DNA of 64,000 nt from Chroococcus sp. CMT-3BRIN-NPC107 (lineage in GTDB: Bacteria > Cyanobacteriota > Cyanobacteriia > Cyanobacteriales > Chroococcidiopsidaceae): assembly GCA_019359635.1 (NCBI GenBank), contig JAHHGY010000002.1, forward strand, positions 34,523 through 98,522. Direction: 5' to 3'. Both the position numbers and the translations under genes were made by a program. Each line of letters opens with the position of its first letter. Positions within the stretch are counted from its first letter, which is position 1. The notes under the pieces were generated by a model. The model saw nothing but the letters and a program-made list of their open reading frames with translations, searched no databases and had not been told where the DNA came from. Positions 45,282 through 54,644 of the stretch are shown piece by piece.

Positions 45282-45484
45282 CCTTTCTCCAACTGTCGTA
45301 TATGCGGGAAGCAGCGAGTTTTAGGCTTTTCAAATTAGAAATTTTTAATGTATTGAAAGGTTTACTGCTAAAAGCTTTGCATAGAAGGGCAGACTGTATC
45401 TAGTTAGCCGCCTTCATAAGGGTAGAATTGAGCGAACTATTAATTAAAACATTTTAATTATTCCGAGTCGGAACTAGCATCAAC

Positions 45485-47020
45485 TCAAATTTTTAATTCT
45501 GATAATACCGCTAATAAGTAATGAGTTAAGGTAAACGCATCTACTCCCATTTCCGTGCGGATTCTGGCAGCCTTAATTCCGGCTTGGGAATGCCACCAAG
45601 CAGCAACAGAGGTAATTTCAGCCAGAGACGAGGCAGATTTTTGAGCCACTAATCCACCCATTAACCCTGTTAATACGTCACCACTGCCGCCACGCGCTAA
45701 AGCTGGAGTACTTTCGGGGTTAATCCAAACTAATCCATCGGGAGAAGCAACTTTAGTTCTTGCTCCTTTTAATAAAACTACTGCGCCGCTCGTTTTAGCG
45801 GCGCAAGTGACGGCTTCCATAGAATTTAGATCCCCCAAATCGGGAAATAAGCGCTTAAATTCTCCTGTATGAGGAGTAAGAATAGTTTTTCCTTGTCGCT
45901 TGGCTAAAGTAGGTATAGTGCCTAATTCTGCCAATACGTTTAAACCATCCGCATCTAGAATTAACGGACAATTACAATCTAATACTTCTTCAATTATGGG
46001 CGTAGCTTCAGAAGTTAAACCGGGACCGCAGGAAATTGCATCGAAGGCATCTAAGTTAGTTTTTGCACTTAATTTTAATTGGGCGATCGCGCCAAGCTCT
46101 GTTTCTGGGCATCCTATAATTAAAGCTTCGGGTAATTGCGCGACTAGCAAGGGTTTCAGCGATTCTGGAACGGCAATTGAGAGCATTCCCACACCACTTG
46201 CTCTTGCACCTAACCCAGTTAAAATCGCTCCGCCAGCATAGCGAACAGATCCGCAAATTAATAGTAAATGACCTTGCTTGTATTTGTGCGTAACGGCAGG
46301 ACGATGTAAAGGTAAACGCGCGATCGCAAGCTCTGTACTAATTCGCTCGATCTTCGGCGTTTCCCCTAATACAGCATAAATATCGGTTAAAGGAATATCA
46401 AAATCTATCAGTTCAGCTTTACCAACGTAATCTAAGGCGTTATCTTGAAGTAAGCCGAGTTTCCACAACCCCAAGCAAAAAGTATGAGTTGCTTTAATCG
46501 CTATTCCCAATACTTCCCCAGTATCGGTGTGTAACCCGGAAGGTAAATCAATGCTAATAACTGGTAGAGAAGATTGGTTAACTTGTGCGATCGCCTTAGC
46601 AATATCATCAGTAATATCGCGCTCTAAGCCAAAGCCAAACAAGCCGTCAATTAATATATCTGATTGGTTTAACAGATTTTCTATGGTATTACACCGCTCG
46701 ATTCCTAAGCTTTCTGCATACTGAGCGTGACTATGGGTTAATTCTTTATGTTGAGAGAAGGGACTGTATACAGCTACCTTGTAGCCGTAAAAATGTAACT
46801 CGCGAGCCACCACCAAAGCATCGCCGCCATTATGGCCAGAGCCTACTAACACCCCAATACGCTGATTTGGGAATATTTCAGTAAGTTTAAGAGCGATATT
46901 TAATCCAACTTTTTCCATTAATGCCGCTACAGGCATCCCGGCGGCAAATATTCGTCCTTCAATATCGCGCATTTGCTGGGCGCTAACTACAAATTGGTCA
47001 ATTTTTCTCTGTATATCCAT
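45485..47020 (-). CDS. nnr: Bifunctional NAD(P)HX epimerase/dehydratase
   Basis: 511 residues. It repairs hydrated NAD(P)H: the N-terminal YjeF domain (about 10-215, GSGHNGGDALVVARELHFYG) epimerises and the C-terminal ribokinase-like domain (about 240-505) removes water using ADP or ATP. ARGGSGDVLTG is the C-terminal GSGD motif and LDADGLNVLA the substrate strand. The fused form is typical of bacteria. Isolated gene. Confidence 0.93.
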   Translation of the reverse strand: MDIQRKIDQFVVSAQQMRDIEGRIFAAGMPVAALMEKVGLNIALKLTEIFPNQRIGVLVGSGHNGGDALVVARELHFYGYKVAVYSPFSQHKELTHSHAQYAESLGIERCNTIENLLNQSDILIDGLFGFGLERDITDDIAKAIAQVNQSSLPVISIDLPSGLHTDTGEVLGIAIKATHTFCLGLWKLGLLQDNALDYVGKAELIDFDIPLTDIYAVLGETPKIERISTELAIARLPLHRPAVTHKYKQGHLLLICGSVRYAGGAILTGLGARASGVGMLSIAVPESLKPLLVAQLPEALIIGCPETELGAIAQLKLSAKTNLDAFDAISCGPGLTSEATPIIEEVLDCNCPLILDADGLNVLAELGTIPTLAKRQGKTILTPHTGEFKRLFPDLGDLNSMEAVTCAAKTSGAVVLLKGARTKVASPDGLVWINPESTPALARGGSGDVLTGLMGGLVAQKSASSLAEITSVAAWWHSQAGIKAARIRTEMGVDAFTLTHYLLAVLSELKI

Positions 47021-47203
47021 AACTTTATTATTTTTAACTAGACAAAATTACCCTTGGCTGTATTCGTAACTAAGAGCCGTTTTTATCTTTATCGTATTTA
47101 TTAAAAATAACAAATCGTCAAATTTAGATAATAAGGTTCGCGGGATATTTTATGATTAAATACTCAAGCTCAAAGCCATAAAGTAGCCACGGCAAAATCT
47201 AAT

Positions 47204-47228
47204 AATTCCTCCCTAAGCGTGAGGAATT
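47204..47228 (+). promoter_or_regulatory. Leader hairpin upstream of the USP gene
   Basis: A perfect 8-bp stem, AATTCCTC (47204-47211) with GAGGAATT (47221-47228), encloses a 9-nt loop, 36 bp upstream of the start codon. The 3' arm GAGGAA could serve a 5-codon mini-ORF (ATG at 47236, stop at 47251-47253), and the stem would hide it. Confidence 0.4.
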
Positions 47229-47264
47229 GTAAAAAATGATACTTAACTTGTAACAGGTAAAACA

Positions 47265-48110
47265 ATGATAAAAAAAATATTATTAGCGGTTTCAGGACTA
47301 GGACACGCCGAAGAAATGCTCAAAACTTTGAAAGAAGTACCAGCAATTGGGCAAGCAGAGGTAACAGTTTTGCACGTTGTCCCCGCGCAAGCTTCCGCTC
47401 AAGTTATGACTAGCAAATGGGAAGAAGGAGGAAAAATTTTAGGCTCCGCGATTGAGACAGTAAACTTAGATGCTAGTAAAGTTACAGCAATTTTACGTCA
47501 AGGAGATCCCAAAGATGTCGTTTGTCAAGTAGCTGACGAAGTAAACGCTGACTTAATTATTATGGGTTCGCGTGGGTTAAAACGCTTGCAATCAATTTTA
47601 GCAAATTCTGTAAGTCAGTACGTTTTTCAATTGTCATCGCGCCCAATGTTGCTAGTAAAAGATGACATTTACATCAAAAAAATCAAGCGCGTTATGGTAG
47701 CAATAGATGGATCGGAAGCTACCAAACAGTGTTTGCAATTAGCATTATTTCTAGTTAGAGACATTAAAGGCGGTCAATTGATTTTAGCTAACGTTGATAA
47801 AAACGCTGGCAAATCTGGTGACTTAGCAACACCCGCCGAGAAAAACCCAGTTTTAGCGCCAGCAATAGCAGAAGCAAAAAAACAAGGAATCCAATCGCGG
47901 GCGATCGCTGTTGCAGGTAAACCGGGGGAAGAAATTTGTCGGTTGGCTCAAGAACAAGATGTAGATTTGTTAATTATTGGTTCTCCCGATCGCCGTCCTT
48001 CCATAGCTAAAAGCTTTGTAGATATAGACAGACTTGTTAGTTCGTCTCTATCAGATTACGTGCGCGTAAACGCTACTTGTCCCGTATTGTTGGCGCGTAC
48101 TGTCGGGTAG
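47265..48110 (+). CDS. Universal stress protein with two tandem USP domains
   Basis: 281 residues. Domain 1 (about 1-130) has IIMGSRGLKRLQSILANSVS, the ATP-loop G-2X-G-9X-G-S pattern; domain 2 (about 142-280) has VDLLIIGSPDRRPSIAKSF, where the loop is degenerate. Cytosolic. Double USPs bind ATP in one or both halves and respond to stress or salt; the target is unknown. The hairpin and mini-ORF upstream suggest translational control. Confidence 0.9.
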   Translation: MIKKILLAVSGLGHAEEMLKTLKEVPAIGQAEVTVLHVVPAQASAQVMTSKWEEGGKILGSAIETVNLDASKVTAILRQGDPKDVVCQVADEVNADLIIMGSRGLKRLQSILANSVSQYVFQLSSRPMLLVKDDIYIKKIKRVMVAIDGSEATKQCLQLALFLVRDIKGGQLILANVDKNAGKSGDLATPAEKNPVLAPAIAEAKKQGIQSRAIAVAGKPGEEICRLAQEQDVDLLIIGSPDRRPSIAKSFVDIDRLVSSSLSDYVRVNATCPVLLARTVG

Positions 48111-48132
48111 GCGCGATCGCCTTTGCCCCATC

Positions 48133-48169
48133 AAAAAATCCCTGCACCGTAATAGTGTAGGGATTTTTT
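48133..48169. terminator. Bidirectional rho-independent terminator
   Basis: AAAAAATCCCTGCAC (48133-48147) pairs with GTGTAGGGATTTTTT (48155-48169), one G-T pair, 7-nt loop, with T tracts on both strands. It serves the USP gene (plus) and psbM (minus). Confidence 0.88.
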
Positions 48170-48188
48170 TTAAACCGACGATTGCCAA

Positions 48189-48299
48189 TCAATTTTTGCT
48201 ATCGCGGCTGGCAGTTTGAATATACAGAATCAACAGAAAAACCGTAGGCACAAGTACAAATAAGATACTTGCCACAAAACCTAAATCATTAACTTGCAT
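48189..48299 (-). CDS. psbM: Photosystem II protein M
   Basis: 36 residues starting [12 protein letters not shown]: one membrane helix (to about residue 27) and a short QTASRDSKN tail. It is a near-perfect match to PsbM, which sits at the PSII dimer interface. The start is the ATG at 48299. It has no partner gene and is terminated by the shared hairpin just beyond. A gene this short is easily missed in automated ORF calls. Confidence 0.95.
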   Translation of the reverse strand: MQVNDLGFVASILFVLVPTVFLLILYIQTASRDSKN

Positions 48300-48481
48300 C
48301 GAAAGAAAGCCTCTCGCGGATTGCAGCCCAACACCAATAGGATATCACCAATAAGCATAACTAGCAGGATTTTCAAGCTAGAGGTTTTGGGGAAGCTTAA
48401 AATAAATATAAAAGCGTAAACTTAGGTGCGAGAGGATTTCTGCGCCGAGGTTGCCAAGACACTAAAAAACAAAACTAAACT

Positions 48482-49789
48482 ATGCAAGCAGAGTACGAAA
48501 ATCGCCGTCAGCAGTTAATGGCAAAAATTGGCAACGGTACGGCAATCTTTCGCAGTGCGCCAATGGCAGTTATGCACAACGATGTAGAGTACACTTTTCG
48601 CCAAGATAGCGATTTTTTCTACTTAACAGGATTTAACGAGCCAGAAGCTGTAGCTGTTTTAGCGCCTCACCACGAAGAACATCGTTTTATTCTGTTTGTC
48701 CAACCCAAGGAGCGCGAAAAAGAAGTTTGGACAGGTTATCGCACCGGAGTAGAGGAAGCAAAAAAACGCTACGGTGCAGATGAAGCTTATTCTATTGCGG
48801 AACTTGCAGAGAAATTACCGCAATATGTAGAAAAAGCTGAGAGAATTTACTATCATTTGGGACGCGATCACGCTTTTAATGAAACTATCCTTAAACTTTG
48901 GCAACGCTTAGTAGCTACCTATCCCAAGCGCGGAATTGGGCCAATGGCGATCGAAGACAGTAATGTAATATTGCACCCCCTGCGCCTAGTTAAAAGCGAG
49001 TCAGAACTTGCATTAATGCGTCAAGCGGCAGCTATTTCCGTAGAAGCTCACAACAAAGCGCGAGAACTTGCTCGTCCTGGCTGTTACGAGTACGAAATTC
49101 AAGCAGAGATGGAACGAATTTTTCGGCTGCGGGGGGGAATGGGTGTCGCCTATCCTTCCATCGTTGCATCGGGAGCCAATGCTTGCGTACTTCACTACAT
49201 TGACAACAACCGCCAGATGCTCGATAATGAGTTGCTGCTAATTGATGCTGGCTGCGCCTACGACTATTACAACGCCGATATTACACGCACTTTTCCTGTC
49301 GGAAATAAGTTTACACCCGAACAAAAAGCCTTGTACGAAATTGTCTTAGAAGCGCAACTACAGGCACTTTCTCAAGTTCAACCAGGTAATCCTTACAACG
49401 CTGTTCACGATACGGCGGTGCGGGTAATCACCGAAGGGTTAGTAGAACTTGGTATTTTGCGCGGTGAAATTGATAAATTAATTGAAGAAGAAAAGTATAA
49501 ACCCTTTTATATGCACCGTACTGGGCATTGGTTAGGCTTAGATGTCCACGATGTCGGAGTTTATCAGCACGGCGAATCGCCGCATATTTTACAAGCTGGA
49601 AACGTTTTAACGGTCGAGCCTGGTATATATATTGTTCCCAATACTCCAAATGCCGAAGATCAAAGCGAAATAGATCCGCGTTGGATCGGGATCGGGATTC
49701 GGATTGAAGATGATGTTTTAGTTACAGCTTCAGGACAAGAAATTTTAACTTTGGGAGTCCCTAAATTAGTGGCGCAATTAGAAGCATAA
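48482..49789 (+). CDS. pepP: Xaa-Pro aminopeptidase
   Basis: 435 residues. It removes the N-terminal residue before proline. Residues 1-170 are the N-terminal creatinase-like domain (AMAVMHNDVEYTFRQDSDFFYLTGF). The metal ligands of the pita-bread fold are seen: Asp in LIDAGCAYDYYNADITRTFP (two of them), His in MHRTGHWLGLDVHD, Glu in TVEPGIYIV and Glu in GIRIEDDVLV. Cytosolic. A terminator follows. Confidence 0.94.
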   Translation: MQAEYENRRQQLMAKIGNGTAIFRSAPMAVMHNDVEYTFRQDSDFFYLTGFNEPEAVAVLAPHHEEHRFILFVQPKEREKEVWTGYRTGVEEAKKRYGADEAYSIAELAEKLPQYVEKAERIYYHLGRDHAFNETILKLWQRLVATYPKRGIGPMAIEDSNVILHPLRLVKSESELALMRQAAAISVEAHNKARELARPGCYEYEIQAEMERIFRLRGGMGVAYPSIVASGANACVLHYIDNNRQMLDNELLLIDAGCAYDYYNADITRTFPVGNKFTPEQKALYEIVLEAQLQALSQVQPGNPYNAVHDTAVRVITEGLVELGILRGEIDKLIEEEKYKPFYMHRTGHWLGLDVHDVGVYQHGESPHILQAGNVLTVEPGIYIVPNTPNAEDQSEIDPRWIGIGIRIEDDVLVTASGQEILTLGVPKLVAQLEA

Positions 49790-49816
49790 ATTCATATTTT
49801 TTCATTAGCTAAATCT

Positions 49817-49858
49817 AGCGATCGCTTTTAACTGTTGTAAAACTGCGATCGCTTTTTT
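49817..49858 (+). terminator. HIP1-based terminator after pepP
   Basis: AGCGATCGC (49817-49825) and GCGATCGCT (49845-49853) pair, extended by TTTTA/TAAAA inside, followed by six T. Confidence 0.82.
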
Positions 49859-49887
49859 GTGACATTATCCGTAATTTTGCTGTGGGT

Positions 49888-50331
49888 TCACAACTCTTCG
49901 AGATGCTTGTACGCCCCTTGTTCGGGGTAAAAGGGCATAATTTCTGAAACTACTTCAAAGTTTAGCTGTTCTAGCATTTTCTGCAATACAGAGTCTGGCG
50001 CTAAACGTAAATAATGTTCTGAAATTTCTATAGGTACGTGACGATTGCCCAAATGATAGGCTGCTTTTAGTAATTTTAAAGAATTAGTAGTAGTTACACT
50101 CATTACAGGCTCTAACTTGGCGCAAACTCTCACTAAAGTAGTTTGAAGGTCATCTTGTAGCAAATCGCCATCTTGCAATACCGTTCCTCTGGGTAAGGAT
50201 AAGTAAACAATTTGTCCTTCTACTGTTTCAAAGCGGTGGCGGCTGCGGGTACGTTCTTCCGCCGTTAGAGCCAAGGTAAGATTAACTAAAATATTCTCGT
50301 TTGCTGGCTTAAGTTGAGTCAAAGTTAGCAT
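49888..50331 (-). CDS. ureE: Urease accessory protein UreE
   Basis: 147 residues. It delivers nickel to urease. Domain 1 (about 1-70) is the peptide-binding part ([25 protein letters not shown]), domain 2 the metal-binding ferredoxin-like part with [13 protein letters not shown], where the conserved His is found. There is no His-rich C-terminal tail; the protein ends in [13 protein letters not shown]. The other urease genes are not in this window, so it is separated from them. It lies 8 bp downstream of the DUF4168 gene, a spacing that suggests co-transcription. Confidence 0.9.
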   Translation of the reverse strand: MLTLTQLKPANENILVNLTLALTAEERTRSRHRFETVEGQIVYLSLPRGTVLQDGDLLQDDLQTTLVRVCAKLEPVMSVTTTNSLKLLKAAYHLGNRHVPIEISEHYLRLAPDSVLQKMLEQLNFEVVSEIMPFYPEQGAYKHLEEL

Positions 50332-50339
50332 AAGTAACT

Positions 50340-50816
50340 TTAACCTCGCAGACGGCGCAATTCCTGATTTACTCGTTTTTTAAAAGCTAAGTCGCTACTA
50401 TATTTAATTTTAATAGCGTTGAATCGTCCCACTTCTAGACCATTTTCTCTAATTTTGTCGGCGGAAAACTTGCAAAAATCTACCACCGCACTGCGAATAT
50501 CTCCCGAAAGGTTGCTTATATCTTCCTGGCGATCGCAACCAATTTCTGGTACATTTCCCCCAGTCATTGCTCTAATTTTCTGCTCGGTTTTTCGGCGTTC
50601 TATTTCAATAGGAAACGCTGCACGGGCAAATTTGGCAATATCGCTATCGCTAAACTCTTGAGCGTAGGCAGCAGTATTAAACACTATACCAAAACGCCCA
50701 GAAACGTCGGGAGCAAGCCCAGAAAGTAATCCTACAGAAGAAAAACCTAAAATAACAAGACTTCGCAACAACATCCGGTTTGGGTAAAATGCAACTGGTA
50801 AATGGGATTTGAGCAT
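50340..50816 (-). CDS. DUF4168-like exported protein
   Basis: 158 residues from the ATG at 50816; a TTG at 50834 would add six. A signal peptide is visible ([18 protein letters not shown]) with cleavage possible near TAAYAQ. The mature part [31 protein letters not shown] and [21 protein letters not shown] fits DUF4168, a helical periplasmic family of unknown function. It is in one run with ureE. Confidence 0.78.
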   Translation of the reverse strand: MLKSHLPVAFYPNRMLLRSLVILGFSSVGLLSGLAPDVSGRFGIVFNTAAYAQEFSDSDIAKFARAAFPIEIERRKTEQKIRAMTGGNVPEIGCDRQEDISNLSGDIRSAVVDFCKFSADKIRENGLEVGRFNAIKIKYSSDLAFKKRVNQELRRLRG

Positions 50817-50916
50817 ATTTTCGGATCTTAACAAAACTACAATACGGAGGGTATTATGTGTTCTGAAGTGTTTTAGGCGTTAGAAGTTCCAGTGATTAAT
50901 TGCTATACAAGAAAGT

Positions 50917-51894
50917 TTAAAGGAAAAGCTGACAAAGCTGTATAACTTTGGTTTGCAACAAAGCCATTTCTTCGCCTCCTTGCTTAAGATTAGCTTCTAA
51001 TTCCAGTAATAAGGGTAAGGTTGCCGCAAGTTGCTTGACGCTAAGAGATTTTACTTCTTGCTGAAGAAAATAGACACGGTTGGGGTTGCCAATTTCCGCC
51101 GCTTGAGCAATTACTTTTTTATCGCGCTCTTGGGCATCGGTCATAATTTTTACCCATAACAATGTCCGAAATTGTCCGACTAAAGTAGCAGTAATTTTTA
51201 AACCTGGCTCGTTACGATTTAATAATTGAGCTACTAAGGTTAACGACTGGGCAGTATTTCCCGATGCGACTTCTTTTACTAAATCTAAGCTCGTTTGCGA
51301 TGTGGATTGAACTAAAGAAGTTACCACTTCTGTACTTATCGGCGTTTGAGAATCTCCGGCGTACAAACGCAACTTTGTCAACTCATTATAAAGTTGGCGC
51401 GTATTGCTACCTACAGATTGGGCAATTAGAGTTGTACTGCTATACGTAAGTTTTACACCGACTTCATGGGCAATGTTTTCTACCTGTTGCACTAGTTGCT
51501 TTGTCTCCCAAGGCGGAATTAAGGAAAACTCCTTAATTTCAGCGTATTCTTTCCACAAAGCTGTAGATTTAAGCCTGCCATCAGGTTTATTGCGGCTAGT
51601 TAGTAACAAAACTGAGGAATTGGGAATTACAGGCAAAGTACGCTTTAATTCTATAAGTAATTCTTCTGGGCATTGTTGCCCAATAGTAGTATTTACAAGC
51701 CAAACTAAACGACTACCATGACCAAAAGGTGGAGTCATGGCTTGATTTAGCGCCTCAATAGCCGCCTCAGGCGTATCAAGATGTTGAGTAAAGTTAAAAC
51801 TAACCCAATTAGGATCGACAGTGCGATCGCGTAATTTAGTTACAGTTGACGCGATCGCAAATTCATCATCTCCCCAATAGTAGTAAATTGGCAT
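50917..51894 (-). CDS. holA: DNA polymerase III subunit delta
   Basis: 325 residues. It opens the beta clamp as part of the clamp loader. The N-terminal MPIYYYWGDDEFAIASTVTKL is the HolA start block, with RDRTVDPNWVSFNF after it; the middle SSVLLLTSRNKPDGR and the C-terminal KITATLVGQFRTLLWVKIM are typical. There is no Walker A, as expected for delta. Divergent from the DUF1868 gene. Confidence 0.9.
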   Translation of the reverse strand: MPIYYYWGDDEFAIASTVTKLRDRTVDPNWVSFNFTQHLDTPEAAIEALNQAMTPPFGHGSRLVWLVNTTIGQQCPEELLIELKRTLPVIPNSSVLLLTSRNKPDGRLKSTALWKEYAEIKEFSLIPPWETKQLVQQVENIAHEVGVKLTYSSTTLIAQSVGSNTRQLYNELTKLRLYAGDSQTPISTEVVTSLVQSTSQTSLDLVKEVASGNTAQSLTLVAQLLNRNEPGLKITATLVGQFRTLLWVKIMTDAQERDKKVIAQAAEIGNPNRVYFLQQEVKSLSVKQLAATLPLLLELEANLKQGGEEMALLQTKVIQLCQLFL

Positions 51895-51954
51895 AAGGAA
51901 GTATTTGTTAGCTACAAATTTTAAATAACGTAAGTTCTAGCGAGGCGACGGATC

Positions 51955-52737
51955 TTGGATGACAATTATCAGACTTATTTAAATCGGGTAGCAAAGCTGG
52001 CAATGCCAGAAAATTATAAAACCCAAGTGCAGCATATCCAATCATCGCCGAAGTTTAAGCCGCTTCCCAGAGGTGGGCGAGAAGCTGTACCTTTTGCAGG
52101 TTATACCGTAATTGCGCCACCCGCCGCAGAAGATAATCAAAATATCGAGTTTTATCAGAGGCTTAATAGCTTTCAAAATCAGCTAATTGAACTTACCCCA
52201 AATAATTTAATTGTACCCGTACCACCTGGTAGCCTTCATGTTACTTTGGCAGATTTAATCTGGGAAAGTGCTTATAATTACGCCCAAGAAAAGGTAGAAA
52301 ATTTTGATGTTCAGTTACACAACGCAATTTCTAAAATATTTGAGCAGTATCAGCAATCAAAAACCCTAGCAACCCCGATTGAGTGGCAAGTTTTGGCGAT
52401 AATAGTGATGCCAAGAGCGATCGGCGTTTCTTTGGTACCAAAAACCGAAAGTGCTTACAACCAGATACTAAATCTCCGTCGAGCAATTTATCAAAGCCCA
52501 GATTTAACAGCTTTAGGGTTAGAACAGCACTATCACTTTACGCCTCATATTACGTTAGGCTATTTTGGGGAAGTTGCGCCAGATTTAGAGCGCGATCGCC
52601 TCAGCAACACAATTAGCGAACTAAATCAACAATTGTCCGAATTCCCAGAGTTTAAAATCTCTCAAGCCGAGCTAAGGAAGTTTGATAATATGACGCGCTA
52701 TTACCGCGAAGCAAATTGGTCAGTTTTGAGCTTTTAA
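51955..52737 (+). CDS. DUF1868 protein (2H phosphoesterase-like)
   Basis: 260 residues. The start is uncertain: a TTG at 51955 is the only in-frame candidate near the domain start, and the match begins soon after. Two HxT motifs, His95-Val-Thr97 in SLHVTLADL and His198-Ile-Thr200 in FTPHITLGYF, mark the 2H phosphoesterase fold of tRNA-ligase- and cyclic-phosphodiesterase-like enzymes. It lies 7 bp upstream of cobH and is probably in one transcript with the cob genes. Its substrate is unknown, but a 2',3'-cyclic or linear nucleotide is plausible. Confidence 0.8.
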   Translation: MDDNYQTYLNRVAKLAMPENYKTQVQHIQSSPKFKPLPRGGREAVPFAGYTVIAPPAAEDNQNIEFYQRLNSFQNQLIELTPNNLIVPVPPGSLHVTLADLIWESAYNYAQEKVENFDVQLHNAISKIFEQYQQSKTLATPIEWQVLAIIVMPRAIGVSLVPKTESAYNQILNLRRAIYQSPDLTALGLEQHYHFTPHITLGYFGEVAPDLERDRLSNTISELNQQLSEFPEFKISQAELRKFDNMTRYYREANWSVLSF

Positions 52738-52744
52738 TTGCGTT

Positions 52745-53356
52745 ATGCTGCCGATTCATCCCATTATGGTGCAAAGTTTCGCTGCGATCGATCGTGAAAT
52801 TGGCACGCACAATTTTACAACTTCTGAGTATGCAATTATTCGGCGAGTAATTCACTCAACGGCAGACTTTGACTTTAAAGAATTGATTTACTTTAGCCCA
52901 ACGGCGATTGCGTCGGGAGTTGCAGCAATCCGTCGTGGCGTACCGATTGTTACCGATGTCAGTATGGTTAAGCAAGGAATAGTTAATTTAGTTGCTCAAA
53001 CTTTTAATAATCCTATAATTAGCGCTGTAGAGCAAGCATCGGTAGCACTTGTTCCTGGCAAAACCCGCACCGAAACAGGTTTAATTGAGTGTTGGCGGCA
53101 ATTTCCCGAAGCAATTTATGCAATAGGGAATGCTCCTACAGCACTTTTAGCATTATGCAACGAGTTAAAATCTAGCTCTATTTCCCCTGCTTTGGTAATT
53201 GGCGCACCCGTTGGGTTTATTTCGGTTGTAGAATCAAAAGCCGCCTTAGCAAATACTGCTGTTAATCAAATTCGGGTGGAAGGGCGCAAAGGTGGTTCAC
53301 CCGTAGCCGCAGCGATAGTTAATGCCCTAATTGCGATCGCCTGTAACCAATTATAG
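52745..53356 (+). CDS. cobH: Precorrin-8X methylmutase
   Basis: 203 residues. It shifts a methyl from C-11 to C-12 to form hydrogenobyrinate in corrin synthesis. The catalytic His is in RRVIHSTADFDF; the family blocks MVKQGIVNLVAQTFNN and VIGAPVGFISVVESKAAL are present. It stands between the DUF1868 gene (7 bp) and cobL (43 bp). Confidence 0.94.
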   Translation: MLPIHPIMVQSFAAIDREIGTHNFTTSEYAIIRRVIHSTADFDFKELIYFSPTAIASGVAAIRRGVPIVTDVSMVKQGIVNLVAQTFNNPIISAVEQASVALVPGKTRTETGLIECWRQFPEAIYAIGNAPTALLALCNELKSSSISPALVIGAPVGFISVVESKAALANTAVNQIRVEGRKGGSPVAAAIVNALIAIACNQL

Positions 53357-53382
53357 AGATGTTGCGGTGCAACGTCTCTATA
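53352..53382. repeat. GTTGC/GCAAC-type hairpin repeat
   Basis: A 14-bp stem with one T-G pair and a GGT loop (TATAGAGATGTTGC / GCAACGTCTCTATA). The core is like a common cyanobacterial intergenic palindrome. It overlaps the cobH stop codon and lies in the 43-bp gap before cobL. Confidence 0.7.
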
Positions 53383-53399
53383 ATAGATAAGAAATTTAT

Positions 53400-54644
53400 A
53401 TGAGTATCCACATAATAGGGATTGGTTTAGATGGTGCGGCGGGGCTAACAGAGCAAGTGCGGGAGATAGTTAATCGTGCCACATTATTAATCGGAAGTAC
53501 TCGCCATTTAAGTTATTTCCCCACCCATTGCGCCCAGCGCCTAGTTCTGGGAGATTTTACCCAAGCAATTAATGTAATTCGTTCTTCCGGAGAAGAATGT
53601 ATTGCAATTTTAGTTACGGGAGATCCTTTGTTTTTTGGTTTGGGGCGGCTGCTTTTACTAGAATTACCTGCCGAAAATTTAACTTTTTACCCCCATCTAA
53701 GCGCCGTACAGTTAGCTTTTAGCGCTATTAAAGTTCCTTGGCAAGATGCTTGTTTTGTCAGCATTCACGGACGTTCTAGCGACCAATTAATCCAAAGAAT
53801 GCAGCAAGGTAAAGAAAAAATCGCCGTACTAACAGACGGTGTTAACACTCCACAGGCGATCGCGCAATTATTTTTATCTTTAGATTTACCCACCAACTAC
53901 AAATTCTGGGTATGCGAAAACTTGGGCGGAGACAACGAGCAAGTTAATTGTTTTTCAGCCACAGACTTAATTGAGCGGACTTTTGCACCCTTAAATGTTG
54001 TTGTTTTACTGCGCCAAGAAGAAGTAACTGAATTAGATACAACAAAATTACCTCTTTTTGGGATAAGCGATCGCCATTTTTTAGGTTTTAGCGATCGCCC
54101 TGGCTTAATGACAAAACGCGAAATAAGAGTATTGGTACTGGGAGAACTTGCTTTACAATCTCCAGAAATAGTTTGGGATATTGGCGCTGGTACGGGTTCA
54201 GTTGCTATAGAAATTGCCCGTTTATGTCCTAATAGCCAAGTGTATGCAATCGAAAAAACGGCTGTAGGTTACGGGTTAATTACTCAAAACTGCCGCCGTT
54301 TTCAAGTAAATAACATTACCGCAATCCAAGGTGCTGCGCCGGATATTCTAGCTAATTTACCTAATCCCGATCGCGTTTTTATTGGTGGTAGTGGCGGAAA
54401 TTTAACTGAAATATTAAACCAATGCGATCGCATCTCACCCCAAGGCGTAATAGTCTTAGCAATAGCTACTTTAGAGCATTTAACTATAGCTTTATCATGG
54501 CTAGGCGATCGCGATTGGAATTACTGGCTATTACAAGTCCAATTATCTCGCTCTGTACCTGTCGCCCACTTAACGCGCTTTTCTCCTCTAAATCCGATCG
54601 CAATTATTACTGCAACCCCAGCCACCACAAAACCGCTCCAATAG
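53400..54644 (+). CDS. cobL: Precorrin-6Y C5,15-methyltransferase (CbiE-CbiT fusion)
   Basis: 414 residues. The N-terminal half (about 1-200) is the CbiE methyltransferase with MSIHIIGIGLDGAAGLTEQV and VTGDPLFFGLGR; the C-terminal half (about 220-400) is CbiT with the SAM motif DIGAGTGSVAIEIARL. It methylates C-5 and C-15 and decarboxylates. It is downstream of cobH. The last 38 bp overlap the CPBP protease gene on the opposite strand. Confidence 0.93.
   Translation: MSIHIIGIGLDGAAGLTEQVREIVNRATLLIGSTRHLSYFPTHCAQRLVLGDFTQAINVIRSSGEECIAILVTGDPLFFGLGRLLLLELPAENLTFYPHLSAVQLAFSAIKVPWQDACFVSIHGRSSDQLIQRMQQGKEKIAVLTDGVNTPQAIAQLFLSLDLPTNYKFWVCENLGGDNEQVNCFSATDLIERTFAPLNVVVLLRQEEVTELDTTKLPLFGISDRHFLGFSDRPGLMTKREIRVLVLGELALQSPEIVWDIGAGTGSVAIEIARLCPNSQVYAIEKTAVGYGLITQNCRRFQVNNITAIQGAAPDILANLPNPDRVFIGGSGGNLTEILNQCDRISPQGVIVLAIATLEHLTIALSWLGDRDWNYWLLQVQLSRSVPVAHLTRFSPLNPIAIITATPATTKPLQ

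Noticed and set aside
53400..54644. Split of cobL into cbiE and cbiT
   Set aside because: The frame is continuous through both domains; it is a true fusion.
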